Source: Nostoc sp. PCC 7524
GTDB taxonomy: Bacteria; Cyanobacteriota; Cyanobacteriia; Cyanobacteriales; Nostocaceae
Assembly: GCF_000316645.1 (NCBI RefSeq)
Contig: NC_019684.1
Location: 3,811,501 to 3,875,500 of the forward strand
Reading direction: 5' to 3'
DNA length: 64,000 nt
The position numbers were made by a program, and so were the translations under genes. Position 1 is the first letter of the stretch; every line of letters starts with the position of its first letter. This document shows positions 24,974 through 33,564 of the stretch, one piece after another. Under the pieces are notes generated by a model. It did not search any database. It worked only from the letters and a program-made list of their open reading frames with translations, and had not been told where the DNA came from.

Positions 24974-27013
24974 TTACTTGCTGTTACCACCATTACCGTT
25001 GCTAGCAAGAACGCGTTCAGCCAGTTTTTCTGGGACTTCTTGCAGGTGATCATATTCCCAGTGGAAAGAACCAACACCGAGGGTGAGCGATCGCAGCTCT
25101 ACAATAAAGTTCTGCATCTCGGCTTGTGGTAAGTAAGCAGAAATACCATCCCAACCTTGCCAGTCTTGTCTGCCTTCATAGCCTAAAATCTGACCCCTTC
25201 TACCACTCAACAGTTGCAGTACCTTAGAGGTAAATTCGCTGGGTGTGGTCACTTGTACCCGCAAAATTGGTTCTAGGAGGGTAGGTTGCGCCTGGGGTAT
25301 ACCTGTTTGCATCGCTAACCGCGCAGCTTGTTTAAAGGCTTGTTCGGAACTATCAACGGTGTGATATGAACCATTAGTAAGTGTCACCGCCACATCTACA
25401 ATTGGGAAACCCAAAGGCCCGTGGGAGAGGAACTCCCGCACACCCATTTCTACACCGGGAATGTACTGTCTAGGAACTACCCCACCAACAATAGTTTCCT
25501 TGAAGTTAAAGCCTTCACCCCGTGGTAGGGGTTGAATATCTAGGAAAACATCCCCAAATTGGCCATGACCACCGCTTTGGTGCTTGTAGCGTCCATGTAC
25601 TGAGTTTACAGGTTTGCGAATGGTTTCTTTATAAGGGACTTGTGGCAGATGGGTAGACATGGGCAAGTTATATTTGCGGCGCAGTCTATCCAAAGCAACT
25701 TGCAAATGAATTTCACCTTGTCCCCAGAGAATAACTTCGTGGGTGTCGCCGTGCTGTTCCCAAGCTAAGGAGGGATCTTCTTCCAATAACTTAGTAATAG
25801 CCGCGCTCAATTTCACTTCATCGTTGCGCTTTTCTGGCGTAATGGCCAGGGCATACACTGGTTCTAACTGTTCAGCTTTCGGTAGTGCCATCGGCTGTTC
25901 TGTAGAAATGATATCCCCTGTTTTAATACCTTCTAATCGGCTCAAGGCCACGATTTCACCAGCGCCAACTTCATTGACTGACTGCTGTTGTTGTCCCATG
26001 AGGCGATAAATTCCACCAGCACGCACACCGTTGAGGACAATACCATCGGTTAATTTGCCTTGCCAAACCCGCACGAGGGAGAGTTTACCACCTTGGGGAG
26101 TGTAATAGGTTTTCAATACCTGGGCTATCGGTGTATTGCTGGCTTTACTACCTTTGAGGCGGCGTTCTACGGTGGCTTCTGGCGCTGGTGCTTCCCGTAG
26201 CAGTGCATCTAATAAGGGTCTAACACCATAATCTTGTTCAGCTATGCCAAAGAAAACGGGGACTACTAAATCAGCCCCTAATTCCATTTTTAAATCTGTG
26301 AGGATTTCTTCTTGGGGTGGTTCGATGTCTTCTAAAAGTTCTTCGAGTAAATGATCATCAAAATCTGCTAAAGCTTCGAGCATTTCGGCTCTGGCTGTAT
26401 GTTCTTCTGCTTTTAAATGTTCGGGGAAGGGAATTGGATCAGCTGGTGCGCCTGGATGATATTGATAGGCTTGTTCGCTCACCATGTCAATAAAGCCAGT
26501 CAGCTGTTCCCCTGTCATAATGGGGTATTGATGCGCTACTAATGGACGACTAGAAACAGCTTTGAGGGCGTGTAATGTTTCGAGTACATGAATATTAGCC
26601 CGATCCATTTTATTTACAAAGACCAGATGGGGAATTTCCCAGTCGTCTAGGAATTTAAATAGCGGCGCAAGAGTGAGGACACGATCGCGTATAGGTTCAC
26701 AGACTACAATTGCTGCATCAACCCCGATTAAAGCGTTGTAAGTTTCTTGGGCAAATTCCACACTGCCGGGACAGTCGATAAAGGTAAAGCGAGTCTCACT
26801 ATACTCTGTACTAGCGGTACTCACTTCTACACTCATCCGGCGATCGCGTGCTTCAGCTGCACTATCTCCGATTGTGTTACCATCCTTAACGCTGCCTTTG
26901 CGAGAAATCGCTCCTGTGACAAATAACAAACTTTCTAATAATGTTGTTTTTCCACTTAAATAAGGGCCGACAATGGCAACATTCCGCGAACCTGATATGA
27001 CTTTTTCGCTCAT
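24974..27013 (-). CDS. Elongation factor G-like GTPase (non-canonical)
   Basis: A 679-aa translational GTPase with all EF-G domains: GTPase (1-265), domain II (about 285-370), III (about 385-460), IV with the GHGQFGDV region (about 460-590) and V. Its G motifs depart from true EF-G. G1 is GPYLSGKT rather than AHIDAGKT. G3 is DCPGSVEF, so the catalytic His of DTPGH is Ser. G4 NKMD is normal. It is a single gene with no str-operon neighbours, which fits a second EF-G-like paralogue. It probably binds the ribosome, but its hydrolysis rate and role may differ. An AGGAGG RBS precedes the ATG. Confidence 0.85.
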   Translation of the reverse strand: MSEKVISGSRNVAIVGPYLSGKTTLLESLLFVTGAISRKGSVKDGNTIGDSAAEARDRRMSVEVSTASTEYSETRFTFIDCPGSVEFAQETYNALIGVDAAIVVCEPIRDRVLTLAPLFKFLDDWEIPHLVFVNKMDRANIHVLETLHALKAVSSRPLVAHQYPIMTGEQLTGFIDMVSEQAYQYHPGAPADPIPFPEHLKAEEHTARAEMLEALADFDDHLLEELLEDIEPPQEEILTDLKMELGADLVVPVFFGIAEQDYGVRPLLDALLREAPAPEATVERRLKGSKASNTPIAQVLKTYYTPQGGKLSLVRVWQGKLTDGIVLNGVRAGGIYRLMGQQQQSVNEVGAGEIVALSRLEGIKTGDIISTEQPMALPKAEQLEPVYALAITPEKRNDEVKLSAAITKLLEEDPSLAWEQHGDTHEVILWGQGEIHLQVALDRLRRKYNLPMSTHLPQVPYKETIRKPVNSVHGRYKHQSGGHGQFGDVFLDIQPLPRGEGFNFKETIVGGVVPRQYIPGVEMGVREFLSHGPLGFPIVDVAVTLTNGSYHTVDSSEQAFKQAARLAMQTGIPQAQPTLLEPILRVQVTTPSEFTSKVLQLLSGRRGQILGYEGRQDWQGWDGISAYLPQAEMQNFIVELRSLTLGVGSFHWEYDHLQEVPEKLAERVLASNGNGGNSK

Positions 27014-27292
27014 AAAACCTCCTTTGCAGTAAGTCTCTCTTACCGCATAGCCCTGTGTTTTACAGGGGATGAATAATTGTTCTCTTGCTGGAGAATTATC
27101 ACCCCTTTAACTTGTAATTATCCTCTCTTTAACTAAAGGCAAAAAAAATTGTAGCCTGTCGTAAGATTTACCTTAAGAAAGGTTAAGCAAAACTAACTTT
27201 AATGCCAAAAATAAAAGTTTTGTTAAAACCTAACTTTTAATAAAACTTTTTATGAATAACGGTGACAACAATTAGTTTGAGTCAATATATCA
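27014..27292. promoter_or_regulatory. Divergent promoter region (EF-G-like / TPR gene)
   Basis: 279 bp between divergent starts. AGGAGG serves the EF-G-like gene. A CCCTGTGTTTTACAGGG hairpin lies at about 27051-27067. The right half is AT-rich with CCTTAAGAAAGGTTAAG at about 27171-27187, an imperfect palindrome. I cannot name a regulator. Confidence 0.4.
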
Positions 27293-28219
27293 ATGAATTT
27301 ATCTATCTATAACTATCGTTTTGTTGGGATGCTGGGTTTAACATTACTATGGGGGAGTATGCTGCCAGTATCAGCAAAATCTCCTACCCCCCTATCTCCA
27401 CTCCCTATTCAACTAGCACAGTCTAGTGTACCAACAGCTACAAGCTTTTTAAATCAAGGCTTACAAGCAATTCAAGCTGGGAGAGTACCAGATGCGATCG
27501 CAGCTTTTCAAAGTGCTACTCAGTTAGATCCTAACTTAGCCGCAGCCCATTACAATTTAGGTCTAGCACTGCGACAAACTGGACAATTACAACCAGCCGC
27601 TAACGCCTTTTATCGCGCTACCCAAGCTGATCCTAATTTTGCCCTCGCCTTTGCCAATTTAGGGGGAGCATTGTTAGAAGGTAATAATTTCCAACAGGCT
27701 AGTGAATATTTACAACGCGCTTTAGAACTCAATCCCCAATTAGGTTTTGCTCACTATAACTTAGGATTAGTCAGACAACAGCAACAAAATTGGGAAGCAG
27801 CGATCGCTGCTTTTAAACAAGCAGTCATATATAGTAACAATGCCCCAGAGCCTCATTATCATTTAGGTCTATGTTATTTGCAGCAAGGTAAAATTAAGCA
27901 AGCTCAAGCAGCATTTACACAAGCTATCAAAATTAATCCTAAATATCCAGATGCTCACTACAATTTAGGTGTAATTTCATTTAATCAAGGTAAACTTCCA
28001 GAAGCTTTAGCCTCCTTTAGAAAATCAGCAGAAGCCAATCCTAATTATCCTCATGCTTATTATGGTGCAGGGTTAGTCTTTATGCAGTTAAAACAGCATG
28101 GAGAAGCTGCAAAAGTATTCAACTTTGCCAAAAATTTGTATAATTCCCAAGGCAACCCTCAATGGGCAAGCAAGGCTGAACAATTGTTGCAACAAGTACA
28201 AAAATTGCATCAACAATAG
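27293..28219 (+). CDS. Exported TPR-repeat protein
   Basis: A 308-aa protein. The first 30 or so residues resemble a signal peptide (LGLTLLWGSMLPVSA, cleaved near AKS). The rest is at least seven tetratricopeptide repeats of 34 residues, each with the A-x-x-x-LG and P-N/D pattern (for example AAAHYNLGLALRQTGQLQPA). TPRs form a helical scaffold for protein contacts. It should lie in the periplasm or thylakoid lumen. No enzymatic domain is visible. Confidence 0.85.
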   Translation: MNLSIYNYRFVGMLGLTLLWGSMLPVSAKSPTPLSPLPIQLAQSSVPTATSFLNQGLQAIQAGRVPDAIAAFQSATQLDPNLAAAHYNLGLALRQTGQLQPAANAFYRATQADPNFALAFANLGGALLEGNNFQQASEYLQRALELNPQLGFAHYNLGLVRQQQQNWEAAIAAFKQAVIYSNNAPEPHYHLGLCYLQQGKIKQAQAAFTQAIKINPKYPDAHYNLGVISFNQGKLPEALASFRKSAEANPNYPHAYYGAGLVFMQLKQHGEAAKVFNFAKNLYNSQGNPQWASKAEQLLQQVQKLHQQ

Positions 28220-28381
28220 TCAATATTGAACAGTTAATCAATTATAAAAATGATAGCTATTAATAAATAATAACTGTAGAATGGCGAATTTTGCTGATGA
28301 AATCAATTTTAATATTTAAGTGGAATAAAAATGCAGGATAGATTCACTAGGGTGGTCTGAAATGACCTTATAGAAACGGAA

Positions 28382-29059
28382 ATGTACATGAAAAAGCGCG
28401 TCAAGAGCCGATTTTTATTTTGCGATCGCTGGCTAGATCGTCATGCCATAGTCCGTAATATGGAAGCTTTCCAAGACTTACTTGTAATTGTCTTATGTTT
28501 AGCTTTGTTTGCTGTTATGGTTATACAGTTGTGGGGAATATTTATTGCTATTACGCAACTAATAAACTATAAACAAATCACAGCAAAACTACTTTTTGTT
28601 TTAATTTTAGTCGAGTTATTTCGCCTATTAATGGTCTACTTGCAAGAGCATAGTATTTCAGTAGGAGTAAGTAAGTCGGTGGGAAAAAACACAACTATGT
28701 TAAGAAAAATAAACTAGGCTCAAACCCTCTTCCCTCCTGCCTCCTGCCTCCTGCCTCCTGCCTTGCCATAGCGATAATTTTTAACACTGAGCTACTTAGC
28801 TGTAGAAGTAGCAATTGTTTCTGTATTGCGAGAAGTAGTTGTTCACGGAGTATTAGACATTTCTGGGGTGCAAACAGCAGCAATTTGCGGGTTGTTATTC
28901 ATCTTGGGTGCTTTACTAATAGTGTGTGCAAAAACCCCACATATGGATTGTATAAGTGCTAATACAAAGTTATGTCCGACTATTTATCAAGGAGGGAGAG
29001 ACACAGAAAGTGAACTAGAATTTCGTTGTTCACAGAATTATGAAGACACTCAACTATGA
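28382..29059 (+). pseudogene. PsiE-like membrane protein gene split by a MITE
   Basis: Removing 28670-28798 (129 bp, one TA kept) joins ISVGV to AVEVAIVSVLREVVVHG and restores one reading frame from 28382 to 29059 (182 codons plus stop). The restored protein has four hydrophobic segments and resembles the phosphate-starvation-inducible PsiE family (LVELFRLLMVYLQEH). With the element present, translation adds 15 foreign residues and stops at TAG 28715-28717, losing the last helix. The insert is a multiple of three, but its stop codon still breaks the gene. An internal start at 28826 could make a C-terminal fragment. Confidence 0.85.
28668..28798. repeat. MITE-like element, copy B (131 bp)
   Basis: Same element as at 77-200, one CTCCTGC heptamer longer. 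The 21-bp imperfect terminal inverted repeats start with TA. The surrounding gene shows the empty site GGAGTAGCTG, so TA was duplicated on insertion, the hallmark of IS630/Tc1/mariner-type movement. Confidence 0.9.
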
Positions 29060-29061
29060 AG

Positions 29062-29087
29062 AAACCCCAGACTTCAATCTGGGGTTT
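29062..29087. terminator. Bidirectional terminator
   Basis: AAACCCCAGA and TCTGGGGTTT form a 10-bp stem around CTTCAA, three bases after the PsiE-like stop and just before the end of the opposing gene at 29097. Confidence 0.9.
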
Positions 29088-29096
29088 TGGGTATGT

Positions 29097-29468
29097 CTAC
29101 AAGCCGACTAGCTCCCGTGATTCAAAATCAGTAAGTTGTCGAGCGATCGCTAATCGTGCTTCTAATTTAGCCACACTAAATTGGTTACGCAGATATTCTA
29201 CATGAGCGATCGCATTGGCTTTTTCCGCAGTTAAGCGAATAAACGTGTCCATTGCTTTTTGATATTCCTGATTCACCAACAGGACTTCAGAGCGCCGAGC
29301 CTTGCGTTGAGCATCGTTCTTCAAATCCATCTCAAAGGCGGCAACACGATCAGCATTACCTTCAAATCGATTAATTTGCTGCTGCACTGCCATCAACTGC
29401 GAGTCTATTTCATTCGCCCGTTGAGCAGCCTGTGCGATCGCATCTGGATAATGACTCAGTTGCATCAT
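29097..29468 (-). CDS. Hypothetical coiled-coil protein
   Basis: A 123-aa soluble protein, almost wholly helical and rich in Ala, Glu, Gln and Arg, with heptads over residues 15-110. I do not recognise a family. The start has the RBS GAGGA about 10 bases upstream. It follows the 101-aa gene at 29557-29862 on the same strand with an 88-bp gap that is open in its frame but has no start codon, so the two are probably co-transcribed. Confidence 0.65.
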   Translation of the reverse strand: MMQLSHYPDAIAQAAQRANEIDSQLMAVQQQINRFEGNADRVAAFEMDLKNDAQRKARRSEVLLVNQEYQKAMDTFIRLTAEKANAIAHVEYLRNQFSVAKLEARLAIARQLTDFESRELVGL

Positions 29469-29556
29469 TAAATAGTCTTCCTCAGCCCAAACTGGCTGTA
29501 TAATTGAAATATCAGCGTCAACAAGCTCAAAGTTGGCAATTTCCGTGATGAATTAA

Positions 29557-29862
29557 TTAAGCTACTTCCCGCAGTTGGGTTGTGATACTTACCTCTGGTA
29601 ATGGCAAAGCTAATTGTTCTGTTTGAGGTACAGCAGCTTGTTCTAACACCTGAACTTCGATATTTACACTCACTAAATAACTGCCTGTATCAGCACCCAC
29701 TGCTTCAGCTATTAACTTAGCCATGTCTGGACGCTTTGCAGTTAATGGATCTCTGAGGATGCACCGATCCCATTCATGTTTGGCAGTGGGGTTGAGATTG
29801 AGAATGTAATGCTTAATCATCTGACTATACCCTTGAATCCCTCTTCCAGAAGACCGTGACAT
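29557..29862 (-). CDS. Hypothetical protein
   Basis: A 101-aa protein with no domain I recognise. The middle (LNPTAKHEWDRCILRDPLTA and PDMAKLIAEAVGADTGSYLV) looks globular, and the C-terminus is Gln/Leu/Pro-rich. There are no membrane segments. It is followed by the coiled-coil gene. The start is uncertain because no clear RBS precedes it; Met15 (MIKHYILNLNP) is an alternative. Confidence 0.55.
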   Translation of the reverse strand: MSRSSGRGIQGYSQMIKHYILNLNPTAKHEWDRCILRDPLTAKRPDMAKLIAEAVGADTGSYLVSVNIEVQVLEQAAVPQTEQLALPLPEVSITTQLREVA

Positions 29863-30076
29863 AGCTGTTCTTTGGCTGTACTAAGCTTTGTTGACGCTAT
29901 ATCTATTATAGTACATTTGTACTAAATTGGGAATAGGGAACTGCGGTATTGGGAGACAAGTTTGATCTGTACCCCTCCCAATACGGTATCGTTGTGAAAT
30001 AATGTATTGAATTTAGTAGGCGTAATTTCTCATGGACAATTTGAGTTTTATCACGCCACGACCACAAACAAGTAAA

Positions 30077-33000
30077 TTACACACCGGAGAAATTTATTTT
30101 AACAATTATATCGTTGTAATCTAAATCGCCACCGTTAGGTAAGTCTTCAAACCCAAAGGTATTATCTCCTAGTAAACGGATATGATCAACACCATCTGAG
30201 TTAACTCCCAAGTAGGGGAAATAGACTTGCGGGTCATTATTGGGATTGCTATCGGTTAGTTGCGATCGCGTACCATTGACAATAATCATCGGTGCTAAAA
30301 TACTACCGCCTGCAATTGTCGCTTTACCAGTTTGTGTTCCCTGGTTGGCAACAGCAAACCTAACTACCTCACCAGTCAAAGCATCTCTGACAAGATTATT
30401 CAAAGCCGCTTGGATATAATCTCTCACACTACTAGTATTGGGGTTAATATTACCAATCAACCCATCAACATTGTTAACGTTGTAAAAGTAAACTTCATTA
30501 TTAAATGCAGCTTCCCGAAAAATAGAAAAATCTGCATTGACTAAACCCGATACATCACGCAAATCAATTAACTCTGAGGGGTTGGCGATTTGTAATTTAG
30601 TACCAATGACTGGTGAAATGGGGGTTCTCTCTAAACTTAAGACCATTTGTTCACCACCCCAAGCCAGACTCCACTTATTATCACCCAAACTGGTAGTCTG
30701 TAATTGTGATAAGTTACCGCTACCAAAGTTAGAACCTAAGGTGACACGACTAGCAGGAATCCTACCCCTGACTACACCATCGGTAGTGCCATTATTAATT
30801 AAGTAGAAGACTAAGCGATCGCCTGCTTTGGTGTTAATAATCCGGTTGCTATTCGCATTACTAAAACCATTGGGTAAGTTAGTAATTGCGGAAAGCAAAA
30901 CCTGAGATTGTCGCAAAGCCGCTTGAATATAAGCATCTCCAGCCCCAGGCGTTAAAAGATTACCATTGACATCAGTAATTGTCCCGACATCATCCCTGAC
31001 TACAAAAAAACCAACCTCGTTAACTGTGTTCGCTCTGACCCCAGTAAGTTGTATTTTTAAATTGCTGTCAGCAGAGACATTGAGAATATTATTGTTATTG
31101 AATTCTAGTGGTACTAAAGGTGGGCGTGGAGGTGGTAAGGGATTACGGAATTGAGGATTAACTACAAACTTACTGACAACCTTGGGAGATAAGTTAGGAA
31201 TGGTATTGATATTTAACTCCTCTTCAGAGTAAGAATTAATACCGTACGTAGTTACAGTTAAGGCTTGCGTTGTCGGGTTAACATCAAATTCTGTCCAACC
31301 GTAGGTATGACCAACAAAATAATCGCCCTCAAGCAAAGTAGCATTAATTAAACCCTCAGCCTGTGACAAATTCTGATTTAAACCCAAGGGGTCAAAACCC
31401 AAAGCAGCCAGATTATTATTAATAGCCTGTTTGACGAAGTCATCCTGATCATTAGGCTGATCATCTAAATCAGGGGCGATGGGTAAGGAATTATACAAAT
31501 TTCTTTGGGCTGCATCATTCAGCCAAAATCTTTCGGCTAACAACTTACCTGTAGGTGGGTCGAAAGCCACAGCACCAGTGGTAATTTCCCACGCCCTAGT
31601 AGCAATTTGTGTTCCTTGTGGTTGTTCTTGGTAAGTCAGGTTGTTGACGAAAGTTCCGTGAACATCCGCCGCCACAAACACCACATTGTCAATATTGTTT
31701 TCTTGGATAAACCTGAGTAATTCTGTGCGTTCCTTACCGTAGCCCTCATAACTGTCTACCGCCACGCCAGGAAAAATATTCTGGATGGGTTGAGGAGTCA
31801 TCACAAACTTCCAAGTGATACCCCCAGCTTGGGCTGCTAACAAATCTCGCTTTAAGTCCGCCAGTTGTACACTACCCAACAAAGTGCGATTTTGAGTTAA
31901 AGACTCATTGAGGACACGGTTAATTTCGTTGGGGTTGTTGATATCACTAGGGGGTTGTAGTGCTTTATCCCGAAAGGAACGCCCATCTAAGACAAAGACA
32001 GCCGCATCACTACCGTATGTATTGTAGCGATATAGTTTACGCTCATTGTTAAAGCGATCGCTGCCTACATTCCCATAAAACTCATCCCGTAGCGGATTAT
32101 ACTCTTGGAAAGCTTGCAAGCCATTTTCATAAAGTGGCGTGTCATTGATGAAACCACTACTTACACCAAAGCGGGGGTCAGTTGACGCATCAGCCCCACC
32201 AGCAAAATCATTGATAACTTCGTTGTCGTCAATAGTAGCTAAAATGGCAGTAGATGCACGTAAGTCAGCCCAAGTATTCCGTCCTAAGCGCGTACTATAA
32301 ACTTCGTTATGCTTGGCCCGATACTCATCAATGGTTTCGGCTTGACTCTTGCGGCTACCATCAGGATTAAGAACGGCATCAGAACCAACATCTGCATAAA
32401 TCGTATCACCATGAGCCACAAAAAAGGCTAAATCCCTTTCAGGGACATTACTAATAGCCGGATAGGGGGCTAGTTCTCCCCGCCAGTCCCCAGCCACGCC
32501 AAACCGCAGACCTGTACGACTTCCCAAGGTTGCAGCCGTTTGGAATTGACCAACAGCCGACACACCCACAGCATCGGTAACTCGATAGTAGTATTTAGTA
32601 CCCGGATTTAGACCAGAGATATCTACTTTTACAGGTACATTAATGTTAGTCACCGTTGCCGTTTTCACCCCGGCAATAGTATTAAAATTGCGGTCGGTAG
32701 AATATTCAAAGGTCACTTGACCAAGGAATGTACTCCGCGCCCACAACACACTAGATGTTTGCGTTGTGTCTCCGCTAGCAATACCATTAGCCAAACCAAG
32801 AATATTATTTTGAATAATTGCTAACTCTCTACCGTTAGCACTAATTAAAGTATCGTTTTGTTGTTTGGTAAAAGTTAGACCACTTAATTGTTTAATGCCG
32901 TCTACATCTACCAGTAATTCATCTTCTGACGGATTAAAATCAGTAATTATATTGGGAATTTCTAAAAATTCAACATTGGCTAACCAAAATATATCTTCAC

Positions 33001-33352
33001 CCGCGCCACCTGTAAAAGTATTCCCTCCCAAACCGGCGTAAATTACGTCATTACCCGCATCACCAAATACTCTGTCATTGCGGTCAGGAAAAATTTCATC
33101 ATCACCATCTCCACCCGATAAATTATTATTACCATTACCATCAGAGTAAAGAAAATCATTGCCTTGTCCACCTAAAGCTAAATCATCAGTTTTAGCAAAT
33201 ATTTCATCATCACCAACACCACCATCAAGGGTGTTATTTCCTAACCCAGTAACGCCATCAATAATATCATTATCTTCTAACCCCAGTAGGGTTTGACCAC
33301 TTCCTGTTGCCAGTAATTCATCCTTGCCAGCAGTACCGTTAATAGTTGTCAT
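30077..33352 (-). CDS. PhoD-like phosphatase/phosphodiesterase with RTX repeats and DUF4114-like C-terminus
   Basis: A 1091-aa exported enzyme. Residues 1-190 are RTX calcium-binding repeats (GGxGxD-type, e.g. GGDGDDEIF). Residues about 200-285 form a fibronectin-like domain (YYYRVTDAVG). The PhoD metallophosphatase core (about 285-750) has the metal-site motifs GVAGDWRGE, AHGDTIYADVG, TIDDNEVINDF and FVAADVHGTF. The C-terminus (about 1010-1091) has the acidic FEDLPNGGDLDYND pattern of DUF4114. No N-terminal signal is present; RTX proteins leave by type I secretion. Neighbouring the tandem alkaline phosphatase, it probably serves phosphate scavenging outside the cell. Confidence 0.88.
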   Translation of the reverse strand: MTTINGTAGKDELLATGSGQTLLGLEDNDIIDGVTGLGNNTLDGGVGDDEIFAKTDDLALGGQGNDFLYSDGNGNNNLSGGDGDDEIFPDRNDRVFGDAGNDVIYAGLGGNTFTGGAGEDIFWLANVEFLEIPNIITDFNPSEDELLVDVDGIKQLSGLTFTKQQNDTLISANGRELAIIQNNILGLANGIASGDTTQTSSVLWARSTFLGQVTFEYSTDRNFNTIAGVKTATVTNINVPVKVDISGLNPGTKYYYRVTDAVGVSAVGQFQTAATLGSRTGLRFGVAGDWRGELAPYPAISNVPERDLAFFVAHGDTIYADVGSDAVLNPDGSRKSQAETIDEYRAKHNEVYSTRLGRNTWADLRASTAILATIDDNEVINDFAGGADASTDPRFGVSSGFINDTPLYENGLQAFQEYNPLRDEFYGNVGSDRFNNERKLYRYNTYGSDAAVFVLDGRSFRDKALQPPSDINNPNEINRVLNESLTQNRTLLGSVQLADLKRDLLAAQAGGITWKFVMTPQPIQNIFPGVAVDSYEGYGKERTELLRFIQENNIDNVVFVAADVHGTFVNNLTYQEQPQGTQIATRAWEITTGAVAFDPPTGKLLAERFWLNDAAQRNLYNSLPIAPDLDDQPNDQDDFVKQAINNNLAALGFDPLGLNQNLSQAEGLINATLLEGDYFVGHTYGWTEFDVNPTTQALTVTTYGINSYSEEELNINTIPNLSPKVVSKFVVNPQFRNPLPPPRPPLVPLEFNNNNILNVSADSNLKIQLTGVRANTVNEVGFFVVRDDVGTITDVNGNLLTPGAGDAYIQAALRQSQVLLSAITNLPNGFSNANSNRIINTKAGDRLVFYLINNGTTDGVVRGRIPASRVTLGSNFGSGNLSQLQTTSLGDNKWSLAWGGEQMVLSLERTPISPVIGTKLQIANPSELIDLRDVSGLVNADFSIFREAAFNNEVYFYNVNNVDGLIGNINPNTSSVRDYIQAALNNLVRDALTGEVVRFAVANQGTQTGKATIAGGSILAPMIIVNGTRSQLTDSNPNNDPQVYFPYLGVNSDGVDHIRLLGDNTFGFEDLPNGGDLDYNDIIVKINFSGV

Positions 33353-33431
33353 CTTTGGATTAAAAAAAATTAACTAAAGTGAATATTAAAATATTGCAGA
33401 AAAAATCACTAAATTACTACAGATTTTTGCG

Positions 33432-33465
33432 AATAAATATGAGTCCAAAAAGACTCATATTTATT
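33432..33465 (-). terminator. Hairpin after the tandem alkaline phosphatase gene
   Basis: AATAAATATGAGTC and GACTCATATTTATT form a 14-bp stem around CAAAAA, about 100 bp after the stop at 33565. Weak T-tract. Confidence 0.65.
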
Positions 33466-33564
33466 GATGAATAAAAGAGTTAAACATTGACACCAACAAC
33501 AAGATTTATTGTGGGATAAATATATTCATCCCACAAAATAAATAATTATTGGTAGATTACTTAA

